Assembly: GCF_001953885.1 (NCBI RefSeq) | Contig: NZ_MQUS01000015.1 | Span: 88,483-152,482 of the forward strand | Length of the DNA stretch: 64,000 bases | Source of the DNA: Streptomyces sp. IMTB 2501 | GTDB lineage: Bacteria > Actinomycetota > Actinomycetes > Streptomycetales > Streptomycetaceae | Reading direction: 5' to 3' | Translations under genes and position numbers: made by a program | Shown here: one piece after another, positions 33,139 to 40,953 of the stretch | How positions within the stretch are numbered: position 1 is the first letter of the stretch | Layout of the letters: the number at the start of each line of letters is the position of its first letter | The notes under the pieces: generated by a model | Databases searched by the model: none | What the model saw: the letters and a program-made list of their open reading frames with translations, nothing else | What the model was told of the DNA's origin: nothing

Positions 33139-33621
33139 GCCGCGAGCATAGAACTCGTCAGGTGCGGGCAAAGCGGCGCCTTGACAGTTCGGGCGACTGC
33201 TACGCTGAGCCGGTGGTTCGGGGCGGCACGCCTGGCGTGCTTGTCAAGTCCCGACACGAGGGACTCCCTTACGAGGGACCGGCCGGAGGAGGTGGGGCTG
33301 TCATGGATCGAAGTCGACCGTGCAGTACCACTCGCTCTTCCGCCCGCTGATCCAGCTCACTGGCTGCTCTGGCCGACTGCCGCCTCTCCGTGCGTATCGC
33401 CCATCGGAAGAGCACTTCTTTTCGCTTTGCCAGATCCGTCTGATCGCTCGATCTGCCTGATCTGAATCAGTTCCGCATCAGTAGCGAAGTCGCCACCGCG
33501 ACGGAGCGGTGCTCCCCGCTTTGTGGACGTGCCGAACCTCCGCAGTCAGGACGTCCCCATTCCGGGTGGTTCCACCCGTTGCCGTGCGGTCTTTCGTTGC
33601 CTGTCGCGAAGGAGCCTGCCC
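33139..33621 (+). other. Long leader region before the CorA-like gene
   Basis: This 480-bp region begins with TTGACA (33181) and TACGCT (33201), though the 14-bp spacing is short. It then has a GCACGC/GCGTGC hairpin (33226-33240), a strong GGAGGAGGTGG site with a 15-codon ORF, and a CGGGTGG/CCACCCG hairpin (33563-33578). No M-box or other known magnesium riboswitch pattern is visible. Confidence 0.45.
33303..33350 (+). CDS. Possible 15-aa upstream ORF of the CorA-like gene
   Basis: ATG 33303, preceded by GGAGGAGGTGG, starts a 15-codon ORF reading MDRSRPCSTTRSSAR. It ends 271 bp before the CorA-like start. Arg and Ser codons dominate. Leader peptides control corA and mgtA in enterobacteria; nothing more than position supports that here. 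Confidence 0.3.
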   Translation: MDRSRPCSTTRSSAR

Positions 33622-34746
33622 ATGTCGATGATCCGCGATCTGCGCGCCGCGGTCCGTCCGTCCCGTGTCTCGCTGCGCAAGAACGCGAGCACGGCGTCGT
33701 ACGACACCACCCGTGACCCCGGCACGCCCTCGGCCGTCGTGGACTGCGCCGTCTACCGCGACGGCACCCGCGTCCAGCGCGACAAGCCGCTCAGCCCGCA
33801 CGAGGCGATGCGGCTGGTGCGCCGGGACGGCGGCTTCGTGTGGATCGGGTTGCACGAGCCGACCGAGGCCGAATTCGCCGGTATCGCCAGCGAGTTCGGG
33901 CTGCACCCGCTGGCCGTGGAGGACGCGGTGCAGGCCCACCAGCGGCCCAAGCTGGAGCGGTACGACGACTCGCTCTTCACCGTCTTCAAGACCATCCACT
34001 ACGTCGAGCACGACCGGCTCACCGCCAACAGTGAGGTCGTCGAGACCGGCGAGGTGATGTGCTTCACCGGCCGGGACTTCTTCATCACCGTCCGGCACGG
34101 CGGCCAGGGCTCCCTCAGGGCCCTCAGGTACAGGCTGCAGGACGACCCGGAGCTGCTGGCCAAGGGCCCCTCGGCGGTGCTGCACGCCATCGCCGACCAT
34201 GTCGTGGACGGCTACATCGCGGTCGCCGACGCGGTGCAGGACGACATCGACGACGTGGAGACCGAGGTCTTCTCGCCGGGCCGCAAGGGCGGAGTGTCCC
34301 GTGGTGTGGACTCGGCGCGGATCTACCAACTCAAGCGTGAGGTGCTGGAGTTCAAGCGCGCGGTGGCACCGCTGCTGCGCCCGATGCAGTTGCTGAGCGA
34401 GCGGCCGATGCGGCTGGTCGACCCGGACATCCAGAAGTACTTCCGGGACGTCGCCGACCACCTCGCCCGGGTCCAGGAGCAGGTGCTGGGATTCGACGAA
34501 CTCCTCAACTCCATCCTCCAGGCCAACCTCGCGCAGGCGTCCGTCGCGCAGAACGAGGACATGCGCAAGATCACCGCCTGGGCCGCGATCATCGCCGTAC
34601 CGACGATGGTGACCGGTGTGTACGGCATGAACTTCGACCACATGCCGGAGCTGCACTGGAAATACGGCTACCCGCTCGTCCTGAGCCTCACCATCGCCAT
34701 GTGCGTCGGCATCCACCGGGTGCTCAAGCGCAACGGCTGGCTGTGA
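33622..34746 (+). CDS. CorA-family magnesium/cobalt transporter
   Basis: A 374-residue divalent-cation channel of the CorA superfamily. A large N-terminal cytoplasmic domain ('VWIGLHEPTEAEFAGIASEF', 'HPLAVEDAVQAHQRPKLERY') leads to the long stalk helix and two C-terminal membrane segments. The diagnostic 'YGMN' selectivity motif lies near residue 334, in 'TGVYGMNFDHMPEL'. The pore would import Mg2+ as a pentamer. The start has GAAGGAG 7 bp upstream. MgtE-like and DUF1003 genes follow within 4 kb, echoing the mycobacterial corA region. Confidence 0.93.
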   Translation: MSMIRDLRAAVRPSRVSLRKNASTASYDTTRDPGTPSAVVDCAVYRDGTRVQRDKPLSPHEAMRLVRRDGGFVWIGLHEPTEAEFAGIASEFGLHPLAVEDAVQAHQRPKLERYDDSLFTVFKTIHYVEHDRLTANSEVVETGEVMCFTGRDFFITVRHGGQGSLRALRYRLQDDPELLAKGPSAVLHAIADHVVDGYIAVADAVQDDIDDVETEVFSPGRKGGVSRGVDSARIYQLKREVLEFKRAVAPLLRPMQLLSERPMRLVDPDIQKYFRDVADHLARVQEQVLGFDELLNSILQANLAQASVAQNEDMRKITAWAAIIAVPTMVTGVYGMNFDHMPELHWKYGYPLVLSLTIAMCVGIHRVLKRNGWL

Positions 34747-34770
34747 GCAGGCGCTGGATAGGCTGGGCAC

Positions 34771-35286
34771 ATGACGAGCGAGCTGCTGGGGCGGGCCCTC
34801 ATCGAGGAGGCCGCGAAGAAGTCCGGCCTCATCTGGGTCAGGGGCGCGGGCACCTCGGCCGCGCGTGCGCTGTGGCACGTGTGGCACGAGGGCGCGGTGT
34901 GCCTGGTCGGGGACGGCCCCGGTGAGCAGCCGCTGGAGGGGCTGGTCGACGGGGGCACCGCCGAGGTGACCGTGCGCAGCAAGGACAAGGGCGGCCGGCT
35001 GGTGACGTTCCCTACGGCCGTGTCCGAGCTGCCCGCCGGTTCGGCCGAGTGGGAGGCGGCCGTCGCCGAGCTGAAGGGCAAGCGCCTGAACGCCCCCGAC
35101 GGCGAACAGATGCCGGCCCGCTGGGCACGCGAATGCCGGGTGCTGCGCCTGGCTCCGGCGGGGTCCGCGGTTCCGTTGCCTGACGGCAGCCTGGCTCAGG
35201 CTCCGGTCGCGACTGCTGCGACCACCCGCAGACCGGTGCCTGCGGGCCTGCCGAAGCTGCTGGTGAAGCGCCGGAAGGCTCGGTAA
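34771..35286 (+). CDS. Conserved hypothetical protein (171 aa)
   Basis: A 171-residue soluble protein starting 24 bp after the CorA-like stop, hence probably co-transcribed. 'LIEEAAKKSGLIWVRGAG', 'ALWHVWHEGAVCLVGDGPGE' and 'GTAEVTVRSKDKGGRLVTF' recall a split-barrel flavin-binding fold, but I cannot assign the family. A disordered Pro/Ala segment and a basic end ('KLLVKRRKAR') follow. A GAG-type ribosome binding site is weak. It converges on the lipoprotein gene. Confidence 0.68.
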   Translation: MTSELLGRALIEEAAKKSGLIWVRGAGTSAARALWHVWHEGAVCLVGDGPGEQPLEGLVDGGTAEVTVRSKDKGGRLVTFPTAVSELPAGSAEWEAAVAELKGKRLNAPDGEQMPARWARECRVLRLAPAGSAVPLPDGSLAQAPVATAATTRRPVPAGLPKLLVKRRKAR

Positions 35287-35300
35287 CTCCGGGGGCGGAG
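35287..35300. terminator. Short hairpin between convergent genes
   Basis: CTCCG and CGGAG flank a GGGG loop directly after the plus-strand stop, 11 bp from the convergent lipoprotein gene's stop. It is weak but well placed. Confidence 0.3.
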
Positions 35301-35310
35301 AAACGTACCG

Positions 35311-36054
35311 CTACGACGCCGGCAGCTGCTTGCCGTAGTCGACGGTCTCGTCCTTCGCGGGCTGGGCCACGGCGAAGTCCTTGCCCCAGTCGGAGAAGCT
35401 GAGCGTGCCTGCTCCGCCGGCACGGACCAGGCGGAGCGGATACGGGGTGCCCTCCAGGGAGACGTCGAGGCTGCCGCCGGAGCCCTTGTCGCCGGTGATG
35501 CGGATGGTGCGGGTACCCGCGTCGTCGTGATGGCCGTCCGTCGCCAACGTGCCATGCAGTGAGAGCAGTCCCTCAAGGAGGACGTCCTTGTCCGTGAAGC
35601 CGCTGAACTTCTTGTACGCGGGATCGCCCTGCGGCACCTTCACGTACTTGCCGTTCAATGTGCCGGATGCGTCGGCGCCCTGGCCGCCGGCCTGGTTCCA
35701 GAAGTCCGCGTCGGCCTTCAGGTACAGCTGCTCGCCGACCCGCAGCAGCTTGAAGGTCGCCCCCTTCGAGGTCACCGAGCCGGTCCCGCCGTCGGCCTTG
35801 AGCTGCATGTCCAGCTGGTACGTACGGCCGCTGGTGACCACGGTCCCGGACAGCCGTACCGCCGACGCCGACGAGGCCGCCGCCTGTGTCTTCGCCTGGA
35901 TCTTGTCGGCCGGCAGCTTGCCCACGCCGTTGGTGCCCGCGTCCGGATCACCGCCCCCGCACGCCGTCAGCACCGCCACCCCGGTCATGGCCAGTGCGCA
36001 CAGGGCGGTCGCCCGCGCGGCCCGGCGGGTACGGCCCTGGGGAATCGCAGTCAC
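35311..36054 (-). CDS. LppX/LprG-like lipoprotein
   Basis: A 247-residue exported lipoprotein. A basic N-terminus and hydrophobic stretch lead to lipobox 'LTAC' near residue 34. The mature part ('ASAVRLSGTVVTSGRTYQLD', 'GSVTSKGATFKLLRVGEQLY', 'VSLEGTPYPLRLV') shows the half-barrel pattern of the LolA/LppX_LprAFG group, which carries lipids across the envelope in mycobacteria. Ligand is unknown. The start is a GTG at 36054; its ribosome binding site is poor. It is divergent from the MgtE-like gene. Confidence 0.78.
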   Translation of the reverse strand: MTAIPQGRTRRAARATALCALAMTGVAVLTACGGGDPDAGTNGVGKLPADKIQAKTQAAASSASAVRLSGTVVTSGRTYQLDMQLKADGGTGSVTSKGATFKLLRVGEQLYLKADADFWNQAGGQGADASGTLNGKYVKVPQGDPAYKKFSGFTDKDVLLEGLLSLHGTLATDGHHDDAGTRTIRITGDKGSGGSLDVSLEGTPYPLRLVRAGGAGTLSFSDWGKDFAVAQPAKDETVDYGKQLPAS

Positions 36055-36292
36055 AGAGAGCGCTGCCTTTCTGAGGGTTCCTGAGCGGCGTACGGCAGCG
36101 TACCGGTGCCCCGGCCGCCCGGCGGAGTCAGTCCGTCCGGACCGCCCACCAGGGCGTATCCGACCGGTAAGGGCTAGCCTGAAGCGCACCCGAGCGAGCA
36201 AATCCGAGCAATTCACCGATCTATTTACAAAGAAAGCGGAACACCCCAGAAAGGGGCGATTCCCAGGTCACGTCAGCAGAGGAAGCACAGCC

Positions 36293-37582
36293 ATGGCAGC
36301 CGGCGCCCCCCGGATCTTCGTCTCGCACCTCGCCGGGGTCCCCGCCTTCGACCCGAGCGGCGACCAGGTGGGCCGTGTGCGCGATCTGGTCGTGATGCTG
36401 CGCGTGGGCCGCAGACCCCCGCGACTGCTCGGGCTGGTCGTCGAGCTGGCCACCCGGCGCCGTATCTTCCTGCCCATGACCCGGGTCACCGGTGTCGAGT
36501 CCGGACAGGTCATCACCACCGGCGTGATGAACGTCCGGCGCTTCGAGCAGCGGCCCACCGAGCGGCTGGTCTTCGGGGAGCTGCTGGACCGGCGCGTGAA
36601 GCTGGTGGAGACCGGCGAGGAGGTCACCGTCCTCGACGTGTCCGTGCAGCAGCTGCCCGCCCGCCGGGACTGGGAGGTCGACCGCGTCTTCCTCCGCAAG
36701 GGGAAGAAGGCGACCGCCTTCCGGCGGGCCAGGGGTGAGACGCTGACCGCCGACTGGTCCGCCGTCACCGGGTTCTCCCTGGAGGAACACGGACAGGGGG
36801 CCGAGAGCCTGCTCGCCACCTTCGAGCAGTTGCGCCCCGCCGACCTCGCCAACGTCCTGCACCACCTCTCCGCCAAGCGGCGCGCCGAGGTCGCCGCCGC
36901 GCTCGACGACGACCGCCTGGCCGACGTACTTGAGGAACTCCCCGAGGACGACCAGATCGAGATCCTCGGCAAGCTGAAGGAGGAGCGCGCGGCGGACGTC
37001 CTGGAGGCCATGGACCCCGACGACGCGGCCGACCTGCTGTCCGAGCTGCCCGAGGACGACAAGGAGCGGCTGCTGAGCCTGATGCAGCCGGCCGACGCGG
37101 CCGACATGCGCCGCCTGATGTCGTACGAGGAGCACACGGCCGGCGGCCTGATGACCACCGAGCCGATCGTGCTGCGCCCGGACGCCACGGTCGCCGACGC
37201 GCTCGCAAGGGTCCGCAACCCCGACCTCTCCCCCGCGCTCGCCGCCCAGGTCTATGTCTGCCGCCCGCCCGACGAGACCCCGACCGGCAAGTACCTGGGC
37301 ACGGTCCACTTCCAGCGGCTGCTGCGCGATCCCCCGTACACCCTGGTCAGCTCCCTCGTGGACGAGGATCTGCAAACGCTGGCCCCGGACGCCGCCCTCC
37401 CCGTCATCGCCGGGTTCTTCGCCACGTACGACATGGTGGCCGCGCCCGTGGTGGACGAGGCCGGGTCGCTGCTGGGCGCGGTGACCGTGGACGACGTGCT
37501 GGACCACATGCTGCCGGAGGACTGGCGGGAGAACGAGTTCCACCTGGACGAAGGAGAGGGGGCGACCGCTCATGGCTCCTGA
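36293..37582 (+). CDS. MgtE N-domain and CBS protein without membrane part
   Basis: A 429-residue protein with a PRC-barrel-like start ('FDPSGDQVGRVRDLVVML'), an MgtE intracellular N domain of repeated helical units ('LADVLEELPEDDQIEILGKL', 'DVLEAMDPDDAADLLSELPE') and two CBS motifs in the C-terminal 150 residues. The five-helix MgtE pore is absent; the protein stops after the CBS pair. In MgtE these parts sense Mg2+. Here they may regulate another transporter or enzyme. The DUF1003 gene overlaps its end by 11 bp, which makes that membrane protein the prime partner. Confidence 0.88.
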   Translation: MAAGAPRIFVSHLAGVPAFDPSGDQVGRVRDLVVMLRVGRRPPRLLGLVVELATRRRIFLPMTRVTGVESGQVITTGVMNVRRFEQRPTERLVFGELLDRRVKLVETGEEVTVLDVSVQQLPARRDWEVDRVFLRKGKKATAFRRARGETLTADWSAVTGFSLEEHGQGAESLLATFEQLRPADLANVLHHLSAKRRAEVAAALDDDRLADVLEELPEDDQIEILGKLKEERAADVLEAMDPDDAADLLSELPEDDKERLLSLMQPADAADMRRLMSYEEHTAGGLMTTEPIVLRPDATVADALARVRNPDLSPALAAQVYVCRPPDETPTGKYLGTVHFQRLLRDPPYTLVSSLVDEDLQTLAPDAALPVIAGFFATYDMVAAPVVDEAGSLLGAVTVDDVLDHMLPEDWRENEFHLDEGEGATAHGS

Positions 37583-38168
37583 GCGCACCCGCGAGCGCAC
37601 ACCGGCGGGCGCCACGGCCGCCACCCGGTCCCGCACGCCCCGGCTGGACCAGCCGAGCCCGCCCCGCCCCAGGGTCCTGCCCGAGTGGGACCCGGAGGCC
37701 TTCGGCCGACTGTCGGAGCACGTCGCGCGCTTCCTGGGCACCGGGCGGTTCCTGGGGGGAATGTCCGTCATTCTGGTCACATGGGTGATCTGGAACACGA
37801 GCGCACCGGCCTATCTGCGGTTCGACCCGTATCCGTTCATCTTCATGAACCTGGCCCTGTCCCTCCAGGCGGCCTACGCTGCCCCGCTGATCCTGCTCGC
37901 GCAGAACCGGCAGGACGACCGCGACCGGGTCAATCTGGAGCAGGACCGCAAGCAGAACGAGCGGTCCATCGCCGACACCGAGTACCTGACCCGGGAGATC
38001 GCCGCGCTGCGCATGGGCCTCGGCGAGGTCGCGACCCGCGACTGGATCCGCTCGGAGCTGCAGGACCTGGTCAAGGAGCTGGAGGACCGACGGCGTCACG
38101 ACGGGCATGTCGTATTCCCGGCGGAACGGTCAGAACGGTCTCCGCGACGTGACACAGACGACCGCTGA
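37572..38168 (+). CDS. DUF1003 membrane protein
   Basis: A 198-residue protein. After about 45 disordered residues come two membrane helices ('GGMSVILVTWVIWN' and 'LALSLQAAYAAPLILLAQNR') joined by 'FDPYPFIFMN', which is the DUF1003 hallmark. A charged helical C-terminus follows. The family is unstudied as far as I know. Its start lies inside the end of the MgtE-like gene, so the two are translationally coupled; this pairing also occurs in mycobacteria. A joint magnesium-sensing or channel-like role is inferred. Confidence 0.88.
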   Translation: MAPERTRERTPAGATAATRSRTPRLDQPSPPRPRVLPEWDPEAFGRLSEHVARFLGTGRFLGGMSVILVTWVIWNTSAPAYLRFDPYPFIFMNLALSLQAAYAAPLILLAQNRQDDRDRVNLEQDRKQNERSIADTEYLTREIAALRMGLGEVATRDWIRSELQDLVKELEDRRRHDGHVVFPAERSERSPRRDTDDR

Positions 38169-38211
38169 GGGGCATCCCGAAGGCCCCTCTCGGCGCCGTA
38201 CCATCGTGCTT

Positions 38212-39345
38212 ATGGCTACGGAAGACGCGGTGCGCGAGGCACTGGCGACGGTGAACGACCCCGAGATCAACCGACCCATCACCGAACTGGGGATGGTCAA
38301 ATCGGTGGAGATCGGGGAGGACGGCGCGGTCGCGGTCACCGTGTACCTGACGGTCTCCGGCTGCCCCATGCGCGACACCATCACCCAGCGCGTCACCGAG
38401 GCGGTCTCCCGGGTCGAGGGCGTCACCCGCGTCGACGTCACGCTGGACGTGATGAGCGACGAGCAGCGCAAGGAGCTGGCGACCGCCCTGCGCGGCGGCC
38501 AGGCGGAGCGCGAGGTCCCCTTCGCCAAGCCCGGCAGCCTGACCCGGGTCTACGCGGTCGCCTCCGGCAAGGGCGGTGTCGGCAAGTCCTCGGTGACGGT
38601 GAACCTGGCGGCAGCCATGGCCGCCGACGGCCTCAAGGTGGGCGTCGTCGACGCCGACATCTACGGCCACAGCGTGCCGCGCATGCTGGGCGCGGACGGC
38701 CGTCCCACCCAGGTCGAGAACATGATCATGCCGCCGTCGGCGAACGGCGTGAAGGTCATCTCCATCGGCATGTTCACCCCGGGCAACGCCCCGGTGGTCT
38801 GGCGCGGCCCGATGCTCCACCGCGCTCTCCAGCAGTTCCTGGCGGACGTGTACTGGGGCGACCTGGACGTTCTGCTGCTGGACCTCCCGCCCGGCACCGG
38901 TGACATCGCGATCTCCGTGGCCCAGCTGGTCCCGAACGCCGAGATCCTGGTCGTGACCACGCCCCAGCAGGCGGCGGCCGAGGTCGCCGAGCGCGCCGGT
39001 TCCATCGCCGTCCAGACCCACCAGAAGATCGTCGGCGTGGTCGAGAACATGTCCGGCCTGCCCTGCCCGCACTGCGGCGAGATGGTCGACGTCTTCGGCA
39101 CGGGCGGCGGCCAGCAGGTCGCCGACGGCCTCACCCGCACCACGGGTACGACGGTCCCGGTCCTCGGCAACATCCCGATCGACGTCCGCCTCCGCGAGGG
39201 CGGCGACGAGGGCAAGCCGGTGGTCCTGACCGACCCCGACTCCCCGGCGGGCAGCGCGCTGAGGGCTATCGCCGGGAAGCTGGGGGGACGGCAGCGGGGT
39301 CTTTCGGGCCTGTCGCTGGGGATCACCCCGAAGAACAAGTTCTGA
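38212..39345 (+). CDS. mrp: Mrp/NBP35-family Fe-S carrier ATPase
   Basis: A 377-residue P-loop protein. An N-terminal MIP18/DUF59 domain (about 1-90, with 'SGCPMRDTI') precedes the Mrp ATPase: deviant Walker A 'GKGGVGKSSV' near residue 120, 'VDADIYGHSVP', 'LLLDLPPGTGD' and the cluster-binding 'CPHC' near residue 286. Mrp proteins assemble and transfer Fe-S clusters. The ATG at 38212 follows a poor ribosome binding site. It lies 43 bp after the DUF1003 gene. Three 15-bp tandem repeats directly follow its stop. Confidence 0.94.
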   Translation: MATEDAVREALATVNDPEINRPITELGMVKSVEIGEDGAVAVTVYLTVSGCPMRDTITQRVTEAVSRVEGVTRVDVTLDVMSDEQRKELATALRGGQAEREVPFAKPGSLTRVYAVASGKGGVGKSSVTVNLAAAMAADGLKVGVVDADIYGHSVPRMLGADGRPTQVENMIMPPSANGVKVISIGMFTPGNAPVVWRGPMLHRALQQFLADVYWGDLDVLLLDLPPGTGDIAISVAQLVPNAEILVVTTPQQAAAEVAERAGSIAVQTHQKIVGVVENMSGLPCPHCGEMVDVFGTGGGQQVADGLTRTTGTTVPVLGNIPIDVRLREGGDEGKPVVLTDPDSPAGSALRAIAGKLGGRQRGLSGLSLGITPKNKF

Positions 39346-39390
39346 GAACTCTTCAGCGGAGGACTCTTCAGCAGAGGACTCTTCAGCAGA
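39346..39390 (+). repeat. Three tandem 15-bp repeats after mrp
   Basis: Units at 39346, 39361 and 39376 share GGACTCTTCAGCAGA (the first differs at two positions). They start at the base after the mrp stop codon. Possibly a small expansion with no function, or part of the 3' UTR. Confidence 0.7.
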
Positions 39391-39442
39391 GGGCGACCGG
39401 TCCTACGGCGAAGGGGCGCCGAAACGAATCAGCGCCTCTTCA

Positions 39443-40108
39443 TCATGCGTAAGCGGCGATGTCCTTCACCACGGCGAACCCAAGCCCGTACGCGCTCATG
39501 CCGCGCCCGTACGCCCCCAGGTGCACCCCGGCCTCCGTCGTACCGGCGAGCACCCACCCGAACTCGGACTCCCGGTAGTAGAAGGAAGCCGCGACCCCGT
39601 CCACGGGAAGGGACAGCTTGGACCACTCCGGCCCCTCCAGATCGTCGGCCAGGGCCCACGCCGTCTCCGTCTGCTGTTCCAGCCAGTCGTCCCGCAGCGT
39701 GTGGTCCATCTGCCCGGGCCAGGTGAGCGTCAGCAGCCCCACCCCGGCCAGCCACGCGGCCGAGGAGACCGAGGTGGCCTCCAGCAGCCCCGTACCGTCG
39801 GCGCTCCTCCGCGACGGCTGCGCGGCGACGGTCACGACCACCGCGAACTTCTCCCGCGGCTCCCCGGCGGAGCCGGCCTCGCCCCGTACGGAGGGCTCGT
39901 CCCCGTGCCCGATCGAACCGTGCTCGACGGCGCCGTCGGCCGCCGTACCGACCTGCATCAGCCAGCGCTGCCCGGTGAACGCCTCGTCGAGGCCGTACCA
40001 CGGGAAGGGCGCCTGCAGGTAACCGTCGATCGTACGCCGGGCGGAGGGCAGCTGCTGCCCATCCACCGCGGCCGGGGCCTGCGCGCCCACCCGACTCGTC
40101 GTCTCCAT
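39443..40108 (-). CDS. Conserved hypothetical protein (221 aa)
   Basis: A 221-residue soluble protein with no family I recognise. Visible features are 'TIDGYLQAPFPWYGLDEAFT', 'KFAVVVTVAAQPSRRSADGT', 'HTLRDDWLEQQTETAWALAD' and a Gly-rich end ('YGRGMSAYGLGFAVV'). There are no membrane helices or cofactor motifs. ATG 40108 has GAGGAGG about 11 bp upstream; the longer in-frame extension looks non-coding. It converges on mrp. A 297-bp gap without a clear gene separates it from tatB. Confidence 0.65.
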   Translation of the reverse strand: METTSRVGAQAPAAVDGQQLPSARRTIDGYLQAPFPWYGLDEAFTGQRWLMQVGTAADGAVEHGSIGHGDEPSVRGEAGSAGEPREKFAVVVTVAAQPSRRSADGTGLLEATSVSSAAWLAGVGLLTLTWPGQMDHTLRDDWLEQQTETAWALADDLEGPEWSKLSLPVDGVAASFYYRESEFGWVLAGTTEAGVHLGAYGRGMSAYGLGFAVVKDIAAYA

Positions 40109-40405
40109 CTGCTCGGACGCCTCCTCGCTCTCGTCGGACCGGGGTGGCCCGCCCCCCTTCGGGCGTAGTCGTCCGGTCCGCACAACAACTCGGCAGCATA
40201 TCCACACCGGTGAGAGCCTCAGGGCAGGCGCTGGATGCGTGAGTCGTATGAACGGCCTGTTCGGGCCGTGTGCGACGGGCCCGTGCTATGAAATGCCTCA
40301 CGTGCGCGGCATACGCCCATGTGAGCGTGTCGGCGCCGACCGGGTGCAGGCAGGGCTCAGGGGGCGTACAGCATCACGTGCGGAGCAGATGGCGCGCGTA
40401 CGGAA

Positions 40406-40867
40406 TCAGGTGGCGTCGGCGTCGAACGGCGGTCGCTCGTCCTTGCCCAGCTCCTCGGGCTTCTTGGTCATGTCCACGCGCCCCGAGGAGGCGGAACCCG
40501 AGGACGAGGAACCCGAGGACGCGGCGGACGCGGACGCCTCGCTTTCGCGAACGTTGACGGCGTCGGTGACCTCGGCCATCTCCTGCTTCAGGTCGAATCC
40601 GTTGCGGATCTCCTTCAGCCCCAGGTCGTCGTTGTCCAGCTGCTTGCGGATGAACGTCTTGGGGTTGAGGTCCTCGAACTCGAAGTCCTTGAATTCCGGG
40701 CCCAGTTCGCTACGGATGTCCTGCTTGGCGCTCTCCGAGAACTCGCGGATCTTCCGGATCGTGCGCGTCACGTCCTGGATGACCTTCGGGAGCTTGTCCG
40801 GACCGAAGACGAGCACGGCGATCACCACGATCGTCAGCAGCTCCAGTGGCCCTATGTCATTGAACAC
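40406..40867 (-). CDS. tatB: Twin-arginine translocase subunit TatB
   Basis: A 153-residue protein with the TatA/B architecture: a short N-terminal membrane helix 'LELLTIVVIAVLVFGPDKLP' with the FGP hinge, an amphipathic helix ('DVTRTIRKIREFSESAKQ'), and a long acidic, Ser-rich disordered tail. The Glu at the start of the helix (GPLELL) is the TatB mark. TatB binds twin-Arg signal peptides with TatC. The start is GTG 40867. It follows htrA on the same strand, matching the sigE-rseA-htrA-tatB order of mycobacteria. Confidence 0.92.
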   Translation of the reverse strand: MFNDIGPLELLTIVVIAVLVFGPDKLPKVIQDVTRTIRKIREFSESAKQDIRSELGPEFKDFEFEDLNPKTFIRKQLDNDDLGLKEIRNGFDLKQEMAEVTDAVNVRESEASASAASSGSSSSGSASSGRVDMTKKPEELGKDERPPFDADAT

Positions 40868-40953
40868 CTGACGCTCCCATTGCGATGTCCTCGGTCGCTC
40901 AACGGTACCCGGCGTTCCTGTCCGATCGGTACCGTCCCGAGGTGAGACTTGTG

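Noticed and set aside
36055..36292. M-box or other magnesium riboswitch before the MgtE-like gene
   Set aside because: I looked for conserved M-box segments and found none, and the gene lacks the MgtE pore.
40109..40405. Possible small gene between the 221-aa protein and tatB
   Set aside because: The frame starting at ATG near 40288 has weak codon bias, no ribosome binding site and several unlikely residues; treated as non-coding.
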